Source of the DNA: Dickeya zeae NCPPB 2538
Lineage (GTDB): Bacteria > Pseudomonadota > Gammaproteobacteria > Enterobacterales > Enterobacteriaceae
Assembly (NCBI RefSeq): GCF_000406165.1
Contig: NZ_CM001977.1
Span: 4,161,688-4,225,687 of the forward strand
Length of the DNA: 64,000 nt
Reading direction: 5' to 3'
The first letter of the stretch is position 1, and each line of letters starts with the position of its first letter. The notes beneath the pieces are model-generated. The model saw only the letters and a program-made list of their open reading frames with translations, was not told where the DNA came from and searched no databases. This document shows positions 51,251 through 60,387 of this stretch, piece by piece. Made by a program: the position numbers and the translations under genes.

Positions 51251-51991
51251 TCAGCGGCTAAACCACTTCTCATCCAAAAAGGCGGGGCTGACCTTTTCAG
51301 GCTCCGCCGCTTTCTTCATCGCCTCAATTTTCATCAGGTAATGGTACAGCGGCTCCAGCCGGGTAAAGCCTTTCGCCAGCAGCGGCACCAGTTCACCACT
51401 AAACAACGGTTCCTGATCCTGGCGAGTGGTCATCACCGCAAACGATTTACGATTGTACCAGTGTGCCAGTTCTGCGGGCTGTTCCTTAACCAACGGTCGT
51501 TTATAACTCTCCCCCACCAGCTCAAACTCGCGCCCCAGACACGCCGCCACCTCCAGAAAACCCTGCGGATTATCACGCAGCGTTTGCCGAAACAGCTCCA
51601 TCGTGGTGCGGCTGGCGCTGTAATACCCCAGTCCGTAACTCCAGTCGGTCGGTGTTAGCTCGAAAAAATAGACCGGCGCATCCGTCCAATCTTTATGGGT
51701 GCGTTTAAAGGTGAACCACATCTTGTCACGATAGCGCGATTTATCATGGGAAAAGCGGGTGTCGCGATGAATGCGGGATAACGTTTTGCCTACCGCCGGT
51801 TTGGTTTCGAAATGATCGTCAATCTGCAACATAGGGATCGACAGCGAGTCTACCAGCGCGCGAAACAGCGTCAGCAACTGATCGTTATACTCCTGCCTGT
51901 GTTCTTCAAACCATTCTTTGCTGTCCTGCTGGCGTACCTGCTGCAAAAACGTCAGCGTCTGCGGTGAGAAGCCGTTGAATCCCGTAGCCAT
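51251..51991 (-). CDS. DUF2461 family (TIGR02453) protein
   Basis: A 246-residue soluble protein of the DUF2461 family. The marks are FNGFSPQTLTFLQQVRQQDS near the start, KEWFEEHRQEY (about 25-35), TRFSHDKSRYRDKMWFTFK and FFELTPTDWSYGLGYY. The family is widespread and sometimes linked to DNA metabolism or stress, but has no proven activity. It ends four bases from the convergent LprI-like gene and stands alone on its strand, upstream of the ilvA terminator. Function unknown. Confidence 0.86.
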   Translation of the reverse strand: MATGFNGFSPQTLTFLQQVRQQDSKEWFEEHRQEYNDQLLTLFRALVDSLSIPMLQIDDHFETKPAVGKTLSRIHRDTRFSHDKSRYRDKMWFTFKRTHKDWTDAPVYFFELTPTDWSYGLGYYSASRTTMELFRQTLRDNPQGFLEVAACLGREFELVGESYKRPLVKEQPAELAHWYNRKSFAVMTTRQDQEPLFSGELVPLLAKGFTRLEPLYHYLMKIEAMKKAAEPEKVSPAFLDEKWFSR

Positions 51992-52040
51992 GATGTGATG
52001 TCCCTGACAGATAGAGGGTCAAGCCTACCGCAACAGGTCA

Positions 52041-52081
52041 TAAAATAAAATGCGCCCGGCGGCATAACACCGTCGGGCGCA
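52041..52081 (-). terminator. Rho-independent terminator of ilvGMEDA
   Basis: Reverse strand: a long stem TGCGCCCGACGG / CCGCCGGGCGCA with one mismatch and a seven-base loop, followed by TTTTATTTTA, 21 bases after the ilvA stop. Confidence 0.88.
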
Positions 52082-52101
52082 TGACATCAGGCTAACCGGT
52101 G

Positions 52102-53646
52102 TTAACCTTGCAGGAAGAAACGAAACGCCGGGTTCTGCGTTTCATCATGGCACTCATACCCCAGTGCCTGCAGATGTTGTTCGAATGCCGGGTCGTGTTC
52201 CGTGCGTTCAAACGCTGCCAGCACCCGACCAAAATCGGTGCCGTGGCTGCGGTAATGGAACAGCGAGATATTCCAGTGCGTACCCAGCGTATTGAGGAAC
52301 TTCAGCAACGCCCCTGGTGACTCCGGGAATTCGAAGCTGTACAACCGCTCCTTCAAGGGTTTGGATGGCCTGCCACCGACCATATAACGCACATGCAGCT
52401 TCGCCATCTCGTCGTCAGACAGATCCACCACCTGATACCCACCCGCCTGCAATTCCGTCAGAATTTCATGACGTTCCGCATTGCCGCGCGTCAGCCGTAC
52501 ACCGACAAAAATACAGGCGTTGTCGGCATCCGCGTAACGGTAGTTGAACTCGGTGACAGAGCGCCCGCCAAGCAACTGACAGAACTTCAGGAAGCTGCCT
52601 TTCTGTTCCGGAATCGTCACCGCCATCAACGCTTCACGCTGTTCACCCAGCTCACAACGCTCGGAAACGTAACGCAACCCGTGAAAGTTGACGTTAGCGC
52701 CGGACAGAATGTGCGCCAGCCGTTCGCCCTGGATGTTGTGCTGCTGGATGTATTTTTTCATCCCGGCCAGCGCCAGCGCTCCAGACGGCTCGGCAATCGC
52801 CCGCACATCCTCGAACAAGTCTTTGACCGCCGCGCAGATGGCGTCGCTGTCGACGGTAATTACATCGTCCAGATACTCCCGGCACAAGCGGAAGGTTTCG
52901 TTACCGATGCGTTTTACCGCCACCCCTTCGGCGAACAGCCCGACACGCGGCAAATCCACCGGCTGACCGGCATCCAACGCCGCCCGCAGGCAGGCGGAAT
53001 CTTCTGCTTCAACGCCGATGACCTGGATCTGCGGCATCAACTGTTTGATCAATACCGCCACCCCTGCCGCCAGACCACCACCACCGACCGGCACGAAAAC
53101 GCGATCGAGATGGGCATCCTGCTGCAACAGCTCCATCGCCAGCGTTCCCTGCCCGGCAATCACCGCCGGGTGGTCAAACGGCGGCACAAAGGTCATGTGC
53201 TGCTGTTGCGACAGTTCAATGGCTTTGGCTTTGGCCTCATCAAAGTTGGCACCATGCAATAACACCTCGCCGCCAAAATCGCGCACCGCATCGACTTTGA
53301 TGTCCGCGGTGGCGACCGGCATTACGATCAATGCCCGAATACCGAGGCGACTGGCGGACAGCGCCACACCTTGCGCATGGTTACCGGCCGACGCCGTCAC
53401 CACACCGTGCGACTTCTGCTCGTCAGTCAGACCTGCCATCATGGCGTACGCACCGCGCAGCTTGAAGCTATGCACCGGCTGGCGATCCTCGCGCTTGACC
53501 AGAATGACATTACCCAGCCGCGAGGAGAGTTTATCCATCCGTTCCAGCGGCGTAACTTGCGCCACTTCGTACACCGGTGCACGCAATACCGCGCGCAGAT
53601 ACTCTGCTCCGCCGGGCTCGGCAGGTAGAGGGAGTGATACTGCCAT
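52102..53646 (-). CDS. ilvA: Threonine ammonia-lyase (biosynthetic threonine dehydratase)
   Basis: 514 residues, the E. coli length. This PLP enzyme deaminates threonine to 2-ketobutyrate, the committed step to isoleucine. The PLP lysine is Lys62 in HSFKLRGAY, and the phosphate-binding glycine loop is VGGGGLAAG (about 187-195). Two ACT-like regulatory domains from about residue 330 mediate inhibition by isoleucine and activation by valine. It is the last gene of ilvGMEDA, five bases after ilvD. Confidence 0.97.
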   Translation of the reverse strand: MAVSLPLPAEPGGAEYLRAVLRAPVYEVAQVTPLERMDKLSSRLGNVILVKREDRQPVHSFKLRGAYAMMAGLTDEQKSHGVVTASAGNHAQGVALSASRLGIRALIVMPVATADIKVDAVRDFGGEVLLHGANFDEAKAKAIELSQQQHMTFVPPFDHPAVIAGQGTLAMELLQQDAHLDRVFVPVGGGGLAAGVAVLIKQLMPQIQVIGVEAEDSACLRAALDAGQPVDLPRVGLFAEGVAVKRIGNETFRLCREYLDDVITVDSDAICAAVKDLFEDVRAIAEPSGALALAGMKKYIQQHNIQGERLAHILSGANVNFHGLRYVSERCELGEQREALMAVTIPEQKGSFLKFCQLLGGRSVTEFNYRYADADNACIFVGVRLTRGNAERHEILTELQAGGYQVVDLSDDEMAKLHVRYMVGGRPSKPLKERLYSFEFPESPGALLKFLNTLGTHWNISLFHYRSHGTDFGRVLAAFERTEHDPAFEQHLQALGYECHDETQNPAFRFFLQG

Positions 53647-53651
53647 GGCGT

Positions 53652-55502
53652 TTAGCCCCCCAGCTTGCTTTTGTCCCGCACCGCGCCTTTATCCGCACTG
53701 GTCGCCAGGCTGGCGTAAGCGCGCAGCGCAAAGGAAACCTGCCGGTCACGGTTTTTCGGCGTCCAGGCAGCATCACCACGAGCCAATTCCTGCTCACGAC
53801 GGCGGGCCAGTTCGTCATCGCTGACTTCCAGCGCGATACCGCGTTTGGGAATATCGATAGCAATCATGTCACCATCCTGCACCAGACCGATAGTGCCGCC
53901 ACTGGCCGCTTCCGGCGACGCGTGGCCGATCGACAAACCGGAAGTACCGCCGGAGAAGCGGCCATCGGTGATCAACGCACAGGCCTTACCCAGCCCCATT
54001 GATTTCAGGAAGCTGGTCGGATAGAGCATTTCCTGCATGCCAGGACCGCCTTTCGGACCTTCGTAGCGAATCACCACCACGTCGCCTGCCTGAACCTGAC
54101 CACCCAGAATCGCTTCCACGGCATCATCCTGGCTTTCATATACCTTGGCCGGGCCGCGGAATACCAAGCTGCCTTCGTCTACACCAGCCGTTTTCACGAT
54201 ACAGCCGTCTTGCGCCAGATTGCCGTACAACACCGCCAGGCCACCATCCTGACTGTACGCATGTTCGCGAGAACGAATACAGCCCTCTTGACGGTCGGTA
54301 TCCAGCGAATCCCAACGGCAATCCTGCGAGAACGCCTGCGTGGTACGAATGCCAGCCGGACCGGCGGCAAACATCTTTTTCACCGCCTCATCCTGCGTGA
54401 GCATCACGTCATAGGCAGACAGGGTTTCCGGCAGGGTCAGACCCAATACGTTCTTCACGTTTTTATTCAGCAACCCGGCGCGATCCAGCTCGCCCAGAAT
54501 ACCAATCACGCCGCCAGCGCGGTGCACATCTTCCATGTGGTATTTCTGGGTGCTCGGTGCCACCTTGCACAGCTGCGGCACCTTGCGCGACAGGCGGTCG
54601 ATGTCGTCCATGGTGAAATCCACTTCGCCTTCCTGCGCTGCCGCCAACAGGTGCAGTACCGTATTGGTAGAACCGCCCATCGCGATATCCAGCGTCATGG
54701 CGTTTTCAAACGCCGCTTTAGAGGCAATGCTACGCGGCAGCACGCTGGCGTCATCCTGCTCGTAATACTGTTTCGCCAGACCAACGATGCGCTTACCAGC
54801 ATTGATAAACAGATCTTTGCGATCGGCATGAGTGGCCAGCAGTGAGCCGTTACCCGGCTGGGACAGCCCCAGCGCTTCGGTCAGGCAGTTCATCGAGTTG
54901 GCGGTGAACATACCGGAACAGGAGCCACAGGTTGGGCACGCGGAACGTTCAATCTGAGCACTGTCTTCATCGCTGACTTTCGGGTTCGCCCCTTGAATCA
55001 TGGCATCGATCAGATCCAGCTTGATGATTTTGTCAGACAGTTTGGTTTTCCCGGCTTCCATCGGGCCGCCGGAAACGAAAATCACCGGAATGTTCAGGCG
55101 CAGCGACGCCATCAGCATCCCTGGGGTGATTTTGTCGCAGTTAGAGATACAGACCATGGCATCCGCACAGTGCGCGTTAACCATGTACTCCACCGAGTCA
55201 GCGATTAACTCGCGGGACGGCAGAGAATAGAGCATACCGCCATGCCCCATCGCGATACCGTCATCGACCGCGATGGTGTTGAATTCTTTGGCAACGCCAC
55301 CGGCCGCTTCAATTTGCTCGGCGACCAGTTTGCCCAGATCACGCAAATGAACGTGTCCGGGGACGAATTGGGTGAACGAGTTCACTACCGCGATGATAGG
55401 CTTGCCGAAATCGGCATCGGTCATCCCTGTCGCGCGCCACAGGGCTCTCGCTCCAGCCATGTTACGACCATGCGTGGTGGTGGCTGAACGGTACTTAGGC
55501 AT
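53652..55502 (-). CDS. ilvD: Dihydroxy-acid dehydratase
   Basis: 616 residues, the E. coli length. This Fe-S enzyme makes the 2-keto acids of valine and isoleucine. The start at 55502 (MPKYRSATTTHGRNMAGARA) is the family start; a frame back to 55541 adds 13 unrelated residues. Cluster cysteines are in NCDKITPG (Cys122) and CPTCGSC (Cys195). The central operon position between ilvE and ilvA is standard, and the 72-base gap to ilvE is one of the longer gaps in the operon. Confidence 0.97.
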   Translation of the reverse strand: MPKYRSATTTHGRNMAGARALWRATGMTDADFGKPIIAVVNSFTQFVPGHVHLRDLGKLVAEQIEAAGGVAKEFNTIAVDDGIAMGHGGMLYSLPSRELIADSVEYMVNAHCADAMVCISNCDKITPGMLMASLRLNIPVIFVSGGPMEAGKTKLSDKIIKLDLIDAMIQGANPKVSDEDSAQIERSACPTCGSCSGMFTANSMNCLTEALGLSQPGNGSLLATHADRKDLFINAGKRIVGLAKQYYEQDDASVLPRSIASKAAFENAMTLDIAMGGSTNTVLHLLAAAQEGEVDFTMDDIDRLSRKVPQLCKVAPSTQKYHMEDVHRAGGVIGILGELDRAGLLNKNVKNVLGLTLPETLSAYDVMLTQDEAVKKMFAAGPAGIRTTQAFSQDCRWDSLDTDRQEGCIRSREHAYSQDGGLAVLYGNLAQDGCIVKTAGVDEGSLVFRGPAKVYESQDDAVEAILGGQVQAGDVVVIRYEGPKGGPGMQEMLYPTSFLKSMGLGKACALITDGRFSGGTSGLSIGHASPEAASGGTIGLVQDGDMIAIDIPKRGIALEVSDDELARRREQELARGDAAWTPKNRDRQVSFALRAYASLATSADKGAVRDKSKLGG

Positions 55503-55574
55503 ACTCTGATTACTCCAGTTTAAGCGGATAGCCGGTGGCATACGGCCACCGGAAAAAAGTCAGTCATTGTTCGA

Positions 55575-56501
55575 TTAACGGTTTACCGGATCCAACCAGC
55601 CCCATTTGTCCTGGGTCTCGCCGGTAAACAGGCCAAAAAACGCCTGTTGCAGTTGTTTGGTGACAGGGCCGCACTTACCAATACCGACCTGGATACCGTC
55701 CACGCTGCGAACCGGGGTGATTTCCGCCGCGGTGCCGGACATAAAGACTTCATCGGCCAGATACAGCGACTCACGGGACAATACCTGCTCGCGGACTTCA
55801 AACCCTTTGTCCTTCGCCAGCTTGATAATGGCATCGCGGGTAATACCCGGCAGCGCCGCAGAGGTGAACGGCGGGGTGAAAATCACACCGTCTTTCACTT
55901 CAAACAGGTTTTCACCGGCACCTTCAGACACGTAGCCATTCACATCCAGCGCGATCCCTTCCTGATAGCCATGCCGACGCGCCTCGCTGCCCACCAACAG
56001 GGAAGACAGGTAATTACCACCCGCTTTGGCAGCGGTCGGAATGGTATTGGCCGCGACACGGTTCCAGGACGACACCATCGCGTCGATACCCTGATCCAAC
56101 GCTTCTTCACCCAGATACGCACCCCATGGGAACGCAGCAATAATCACATCGGTATTGTAGCCTGCTGGCGGATTGACCCCCATGCCCACATCGCCAACAA
56201 ACACCAACGGACGAATATAAGCGCTGGTCAGGTTATTACGACGCAGTGTTTCACGGCAGGCTTCCATCAGCTCATCAATGCTGCAGGAGAGCGGCATACG
56301 ATAAATTTTGGCGGAGTCATGCAAACGCTGCATGTGTTCGCGGTGACGAAACACCACCGGACCTTTATGGGAATTGTAGCAACGCACCCCTTCAAACACT
56401 GACGTACCGTAGTGCAAAGCGTGGGACATCACGTGAACTTTGGCATCCGCCCAGGGAACCATCTCGCCATTGAACCAGATATAGTCTGCTTTCTTCGTCA
56501 T
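55575..56501 (-). CDS. ilvE: Branched-chain amino acid aminotransferase
   Basis: A 308-residue class IV PLP aminotransferase, one residue shorter than E. coli IlvE. It makes valine, leucine and isoleucine from their keto acids with glutamate. The start at 56501 (MTKKADYIWFNGEMVPWADA) has AAGGAAA upstream; the frame to 56525 adds eight unrelated residues. The PLP lysine lies in TAAKAGGNYLSSLLVG (about 157-172), and the class IV signature runs from EGAGENLFEV to ALPGITRD. It begins 23 bases after ilvM. Confidence 0.97.
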   Translation of the reverse strand: MTKKADYIWFNGEMVPWADAKVHVMSHALHYGTSVFEGVRCYNSHKGPVVFRHREHMQRLHDSAKIYRMPLSCSIDELMEACRETLRRNNLTSAYIRPLVFVGDVGMGVNPPAGYNTDVIIAAFPWGAYLGEEALDQGIDAMVSSWNRVAANTIPTAAKAGGNYLSSLLVGSEARRHGYQEGIALDVNGYVSEGAGENLFEVKDGVIFTPPFTSAALPGITRDAIIKLAKDKGFEVREQVLSRESLYLADEVFMSGTAAEITPVRSVDGIQVGIGKCGPVTKQLQQAFFGLFTGETQDKWGWLDPVNR

Positions 56502-56524
56502 TATTGCTTTCCTTACCAATGCCA

Positions 56525-56782
56525 TCAGGCACGTATTTGTTGTGATGTGAGCGGCTGGATCTCCACACAGGCGATGTCCAGCAGTTTGCTTAATTGGGTT
56601 GACAATAAATCCACTGACCGGTGGCTGGCAACGGTCATGTCTATCTGCACGTGATCGTCATTGTGCCCCTGCGTCATGTTCATGGCGCACACCTGGAAAC
56701 CACGGTGACGGGTCACACGTAATACGCGCTCCAGAACTTCCGGGCGATAGCGAGCCTGAATGGAAAGCTGATGATGTGTCAT
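56525..56782 (-). CDS. ilvM: Acetolactate synthase II small subunit
   Basis: An 85-residue ACT-domain subunit (MTHHQLSIQARYRPEVLERV) that stabilises and activates IlvG. Acetolactate synthase II is the valine-resistant isozyme. The start at 56782 has GGAG eight bases upstream; an ATG at 56800 overlapping the ilvG stop (TAATG) would add six residues and may serve coupling. The characteristic VLRVTRHRGFQVCAMNMTQ and the C-terminal TSQQIRA are kept. Confidence 0.92.
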   Translation of the reverse strand: MTHHQLSIQARYRPEVLERVLRVTRHRGFQVCAMNMTQGHNDDHVQIDMTVASHRSVDLLSTQLSKLLDIACVEIQPLTSQQIRA

Positions 56783-56799
56783 GGGAAAGTCTCCTGCCA

Positions 56800-58446
56800 T
56801 TATTCTGTCTTATCCAACATGGTTTCATTACCGGCACCAGGCGGCACCAGTGGCCAGACATTCTCATTCTCGTCGATGGAAACATGCAGCAGGTAAGGGC
56901 CTTCGCTGTTGAGCAGCGCATCCAGGGCAGAGTCAATCTGGTCTTTACGGGTGATATGCTGGCCGGGAATGCCGAAAGCGCTGGCCAGTATCAGAAAATC
57001 GGGGTTATCGGAGAGGTTGGTTTCGCTGTAACGCTCGTCAAAAAACAGTTGTTGCCATTGTCGAACCATTCCCAGCCGCTGATTATCCAGCAAGACTATC
57101 TTCAACGGCAGGCGTTTTCGTTTGATGGTGCCGAGCTCCTGCACATTCATCATGAAAGAGCCGTCACCGGAAATACAGATAACGGTATTGTCAGGACGTG
57201 CCACCTGCGCGCCCACCGCTGCTGGCACCCCAAATCCCATCGTGCCAAGTCCACTTGAGGTGATGAAATTTTCCGGTCGGCTGAAGTGCATATGCTGCGC
57301 GGCCCACATTTGATGCTGACCAACATCGGTGGTCACCACTGTTTCAGCCGGCATGCGATCCGCCAGCGTACGCAGTAATGCCGGCGCATAGATAGCCTCG
57401 CCAGGATGGTCATAACGCCAGGTATATTCGGCTTTCATCATCGCGGCATGCTGACGCCACTCAGCAATATTCAGCGGCTGCTGCAATGCGGGCAACAGTT
57501 GGTTCAGATCACCACGCAGCGCCACGTGCGCTTGTCGCAGCTTGTTCAGTTCAGCCGGGTCGATATCCATGTGGATAACACTGGCATGCGGTGCAAACGC
57601 GCTCAGCTTACCGGTCACGCGATCATCAAAGCGGGCACCAACCGCGATCAGCAAATCGCATTCCTGCACCAGCAGGTTAGCCGCTTGCGTACCGTGCATA
57701 CCGATCATACCAAGATAATAGGGGTAGTCTTTCTCTACTGCCCCCAACCCTTTGAGGGTCACCACTGCTGGAACCTGAGTGGTCTCAATAAAGGTGCGCA
57801 ATGCCGGAACCGCCTGCGCCATTCCCACACCGCCGCCCACATACAGCACCGGTTTTTTCGCCTGCGCCAGCATCGCTCGCGCCTCTGTCACCTGCTGGAT
57901 GGAAAACGGCATCACGTCATCCACCGGCATAAAACAGGGCGAAAAATCACCCTGCGCCAGTTGGATATCCTTGGGAATATCAATCAGCACTGGCCCGGGA
58001 CGCCCGCTACGGGCGACAGCAAAAGCTTCTGCCATGATTTCCGGTAATGACTCGATAGAATCAACCAGAAAGCTATGCTTGGTGCAGGCCAGCGACAGAC
58101 CGAGCACATCGATTTCCTGAAAAGCGTCCGTTCCGATCAGCGCCGAGCCAACCTGACCGGTAATGGCCACAATAGGGACCGAATCCAGTAGTGCGTCCGC
58201 CAGACCCGTGATCAGGTTGGTCGCGCCGGGACCTGATGTCGCGATACACACCCCAACGTTACCAGTGGAGCGGGCATAACCAATCGCGGCCATCGCAGCC
58301 CCTTGTTCATGGCGACAGAGCAGGTGTTCCACGCCGCCATCATACAATGCATCGTAGACCGGCATGATCGCGCCACCAGGATAACCGAAAACAGTCTCCA
58401 CTCCCTGCGCCCGCAACGCTTGTACCACCCACTGCGCACCATTCAT
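56800..58446 (-). CDS. ilvG: Acetolactate synthase II large subunit
   Basis: A 548-residue thiamine-diphosphate enzyme that condenses pyruvate with pyruvate or 2-ketobutyrate. The catalytic glutamate is Glu47 in RHEQGAAMAA, GYPGGAIMPVYDAL is at 21-34, and the ThDP motif GDGSFMMNVQELGTIKRKRL is near residue 430. The frame is intact, unlike E. coli K-12, where ilvG is frameshifted, so isozyme II should be functional. First structural gene of ilvGMEDA, after the ilvL attenuator. Confidence 0.97.
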   Translation of the reverse strand: MNGAQWVVQALRAQGVETVFGYPGGAIMPVYDALYDGGVEHLLCRHEQGAAMAAIGYARSTGNVGVCIATSGPGATNLITGLADALLDSVPIVAITGQVGSALIGTDAFQEIDVLGLSLACTKHSFLVDSIESLPEIMAEAFAVARSGRPGPVLIDIPKDIQLAQGDFSPCFMPVDDVMPFSIQQVTEARAMLAQAKKPVLYVGGGVGMAQAVPALRTFIETTQVPAVVTLKGLGAVEKDYPYYLGMIGMHGTQAANLLVQECDLLIAVGARFDDRVTGKLSAFAPHASVIHMDIDPAELNKLRQAHVALRGDLNQLLPALQQPLNIAEWRQHAAMMKAEYTWRYDHPGEAIYAPALLRTLADRMPAETVVTTDVGQHQMWAAQHMHFSRPENFITSSGLGTMGFGVPAAVGAQVARPDNTVICISGDGSFMMNVQELGTIKRKRLPLKIVLLDNQRLGMVRQWQQLFFDERYSETNLSDNPDFLILASAFGIPGQHITRKDQIDSALDALLNSEGPYLLHVSIDENENVWPLVPPGAGNETMLDKTE

Positions 58447-58532
58447 AGTTATTTCCCCGACTCTGTCTGAGGAAAACAGGATTTTATGCTACTCGGCATG
58501 TTCTGCTCCCTTATTGCCATTATCGGCCCATA

Positions 58533-58565
58533 AAAAAACCCCCGACCTTTCGGTGCGGGGGTTTT
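58533..58565 (-). terminator. ilvGMEDA attenuator terminator
   Basis: Reverse strand: AACCCCCGCACC-GAAA-GGTCGGGGGTT followed by seven Ts, 21 bases after the ilvL stop. Its 5' arm can pair alternatively with upstream leader RNA, the classic attenuation design; ribosome stalling on ilvL codons would prevent this hairpin. Confidence 0.92.
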
Positions 58566-58585
58566 CTTGAATTCGGCCTTGATTT

Positions 58586-58684
58586 TTAAGCCATTCTTCG
58601 TCCAAGTGCTGCCCCGCACGGTGGGATAATAATCACCACCACGCTAATCACGACTAGGCTAATCACTAGGTTGAAGGCTTTCAT
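58586..58684 (-). CDS. ilvL: ilvGMEDA operon leader peptide IlvL
   Basis: A 32-codon leader starting MKAFNLVISLVVISVVVIII and ending PPCGAALGRRMA. Fifteen of the first 20 codons after Met-Lys-Ala-Phe-Asn are Leu, Val or Ile, so it senses all three charged branched-chain tRNAs. It agrees with E. coli IlvL over the VVISVVVIIIPPCGAALGR core. It lies 21 bases before the attenuator hairpin and 139 bases before ilvG. Too short for most gene finders. Confidence 0.93.
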   Translation of the reverse strand: MKAFNLVISLVVISVVVIIIPPCGAALGRRMA

Positions 58685-58815
58685 TTCAGGTTGTTCATTA
58701 ATCTACTGTCGAACGAATACCTACAGAGTTATCACAGCAAGCCATACCGTGACAACTCTTTTTTCCATTCACTGTGGGCGACAATCGCGCCCTGCATCAC
58801 AAAACGGCTTATTAT

Positions 58816-60040
58816 TCATACGTTAACCTGCGTCGTGCCCACGCTGTGTTTTTTTGCTGACCAACTGTTATCCGCGAACGCCGCCAGCACCGCAATCACA
58901 ATCGCGACCACTCCCGCCACGCTCGCCATCGCCAGCCCATAATTATGGTTATGTGATTCGGCAATGCTCGCCTGTAGCGTGGCATTGACTGACGCGATCA
59001 GGTTACCGAGCTGGTAGACAAACCCGGGGAGTACCGCCCGTGTGTTACTCGGCACCAACTCGTTCAGGAAAGTTGGGATTACCCCCCAGGCCCCCTGCAC
59101 CATAAACTGTATTAAAAATGCCCCCAGCCCCAACATCCAGGGGCCATGCGAAAATGCCCACAGCGGGATAACCGGCAACGCCAGCAATGCTGCGGTCATA
59201 ATCGCCTTTTTCCGACCGATACGCTCCGATAACGTCCCAAAAAAGATGCCGCCGATAATCGAAGCAATATTGTAGCTAATGGCGATCATACTGACGGTTT
59301 TCGCATCAAAACCGTGCTGGATTTTCAAAAATGACGGGTACAGGTCCTGTGTGCCATGGCTGAAAAAATTGAACGACGCCATTAATACCACCAGATAGAC
59401 GCAGAGCTTCCAGTGTGTTTTCAACACCGGCAGCAACGCGGTGCTTTCCTTACGCACCCTTGCAGCCCGCCATACCGGTGATTCTTCCACACAGAAATAG
59501 ATAAACGGCAACAACAGGATAGGAAGTGCGCCAATGATAAACATGCCACGCCAGCCAACATGGTCAAACAACAGCCCGTAAACGACCGCAGCCAGTAAAT
59601 AACCAAAAGGGTATCCCGCCTGGAAAATACCGGACATCAGCCCACGCGAACGGTCTGGAATGGTCTCCATCGCCAGTGACGATGCTACCCCCCAAATCCC
59701 CCCCCATCGCCACGCCATACAGCACTCTCAACAGCAGAAATACGGTGATATTCGGTGCCGAGGCGGACAACAGCTCAAACAGGGAGAACATCACGATGTT
59801 CAGCATTAAAATTGGCTTGCGACCAAATTTTTCCGCCAGCCGCCCCAGTAACAATGCGCCGATAGGCCGAACAGCCAGCGTTAACAGAATAGCCAGCGTC
59901 ACCTGCTCGATGTTGACCGAAAAAGCGTGAGCCAGTTCGCTAAGCAGAAAAACCAGAATGAAGAAATCAAATGCATCCAGCGCCCAGCTCAAAAAGCTGG
60001 CAATCGCGGCATTACGCTGCAGAGGAGTCCAACCAAACAT
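58816..60040 (-). pseudogene. MFS transporter (sialate:H+ symporter-like), interrupted by a one-base frameshift
   Basis: Two frames together form a 12-helix major facilitator protein of about 407 residues. The 5' part starts at 60040 (MFGWTPLQRNAAIASFLSWA) and reads to LYGVAMGG; the 3' part continues from WGVASSLAMETIPDRSRGLM to the C-terminus. The break is a run of eight Gs on the coding strand (Cs 59698-59705); seven Gs restore the frame. MFS signatures are GRLAEKFGRKPILM and GTLSERIGRKKAIM. It resembles the NanT/YjhB-type acid:H+ symporters; the substrate cannot be told. It is either a sequence error, a true pseudogene or a phase-variable gene. Confidence 0.8.
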
Positions 60041-60387
60041 AATTTTATCCTGTCCTGTAGTAGAGACACTCGCATGTCCCAGCAGGCTGAACGGCAGATG
60101 ATGCCGCAGTCGATGAGGCGATGTAAAAATCGCAGGCAATAATTTAAATAATTGTTAAATACGCCCATCGCGACCATTGGGCAATGCTATAAGCAGTATA
60201 AATCTGTTGCGAACCCAGCCACCTTGTAACCCTTTATTAACAACATCCGGAAGCACGCACACAATTTCATGAATTCCGCCTGAGAAAGCAGATTGTTTTC
60301 TGACGATGACTCGCATCGTGGCGACATCAACCGTGTGCTAACACGCTCAGACAGGCATGATGCCCACGCCACAGGGAGGAGTAAGTC
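60041..60387. other. Divergent non-coding region between the MFS gene and comM
   Basis: 347 bases with no supported gene. It should carry the promoters of both flanking genes. The stretch near 60138-60160 (AATAATTTAAATAATTGTTAA) is strongly AT-rich and is the best candidate for the MFS promoter. A small reverse frame at 60187-60372 has no recognisable similarity. Confidence 0.55.
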
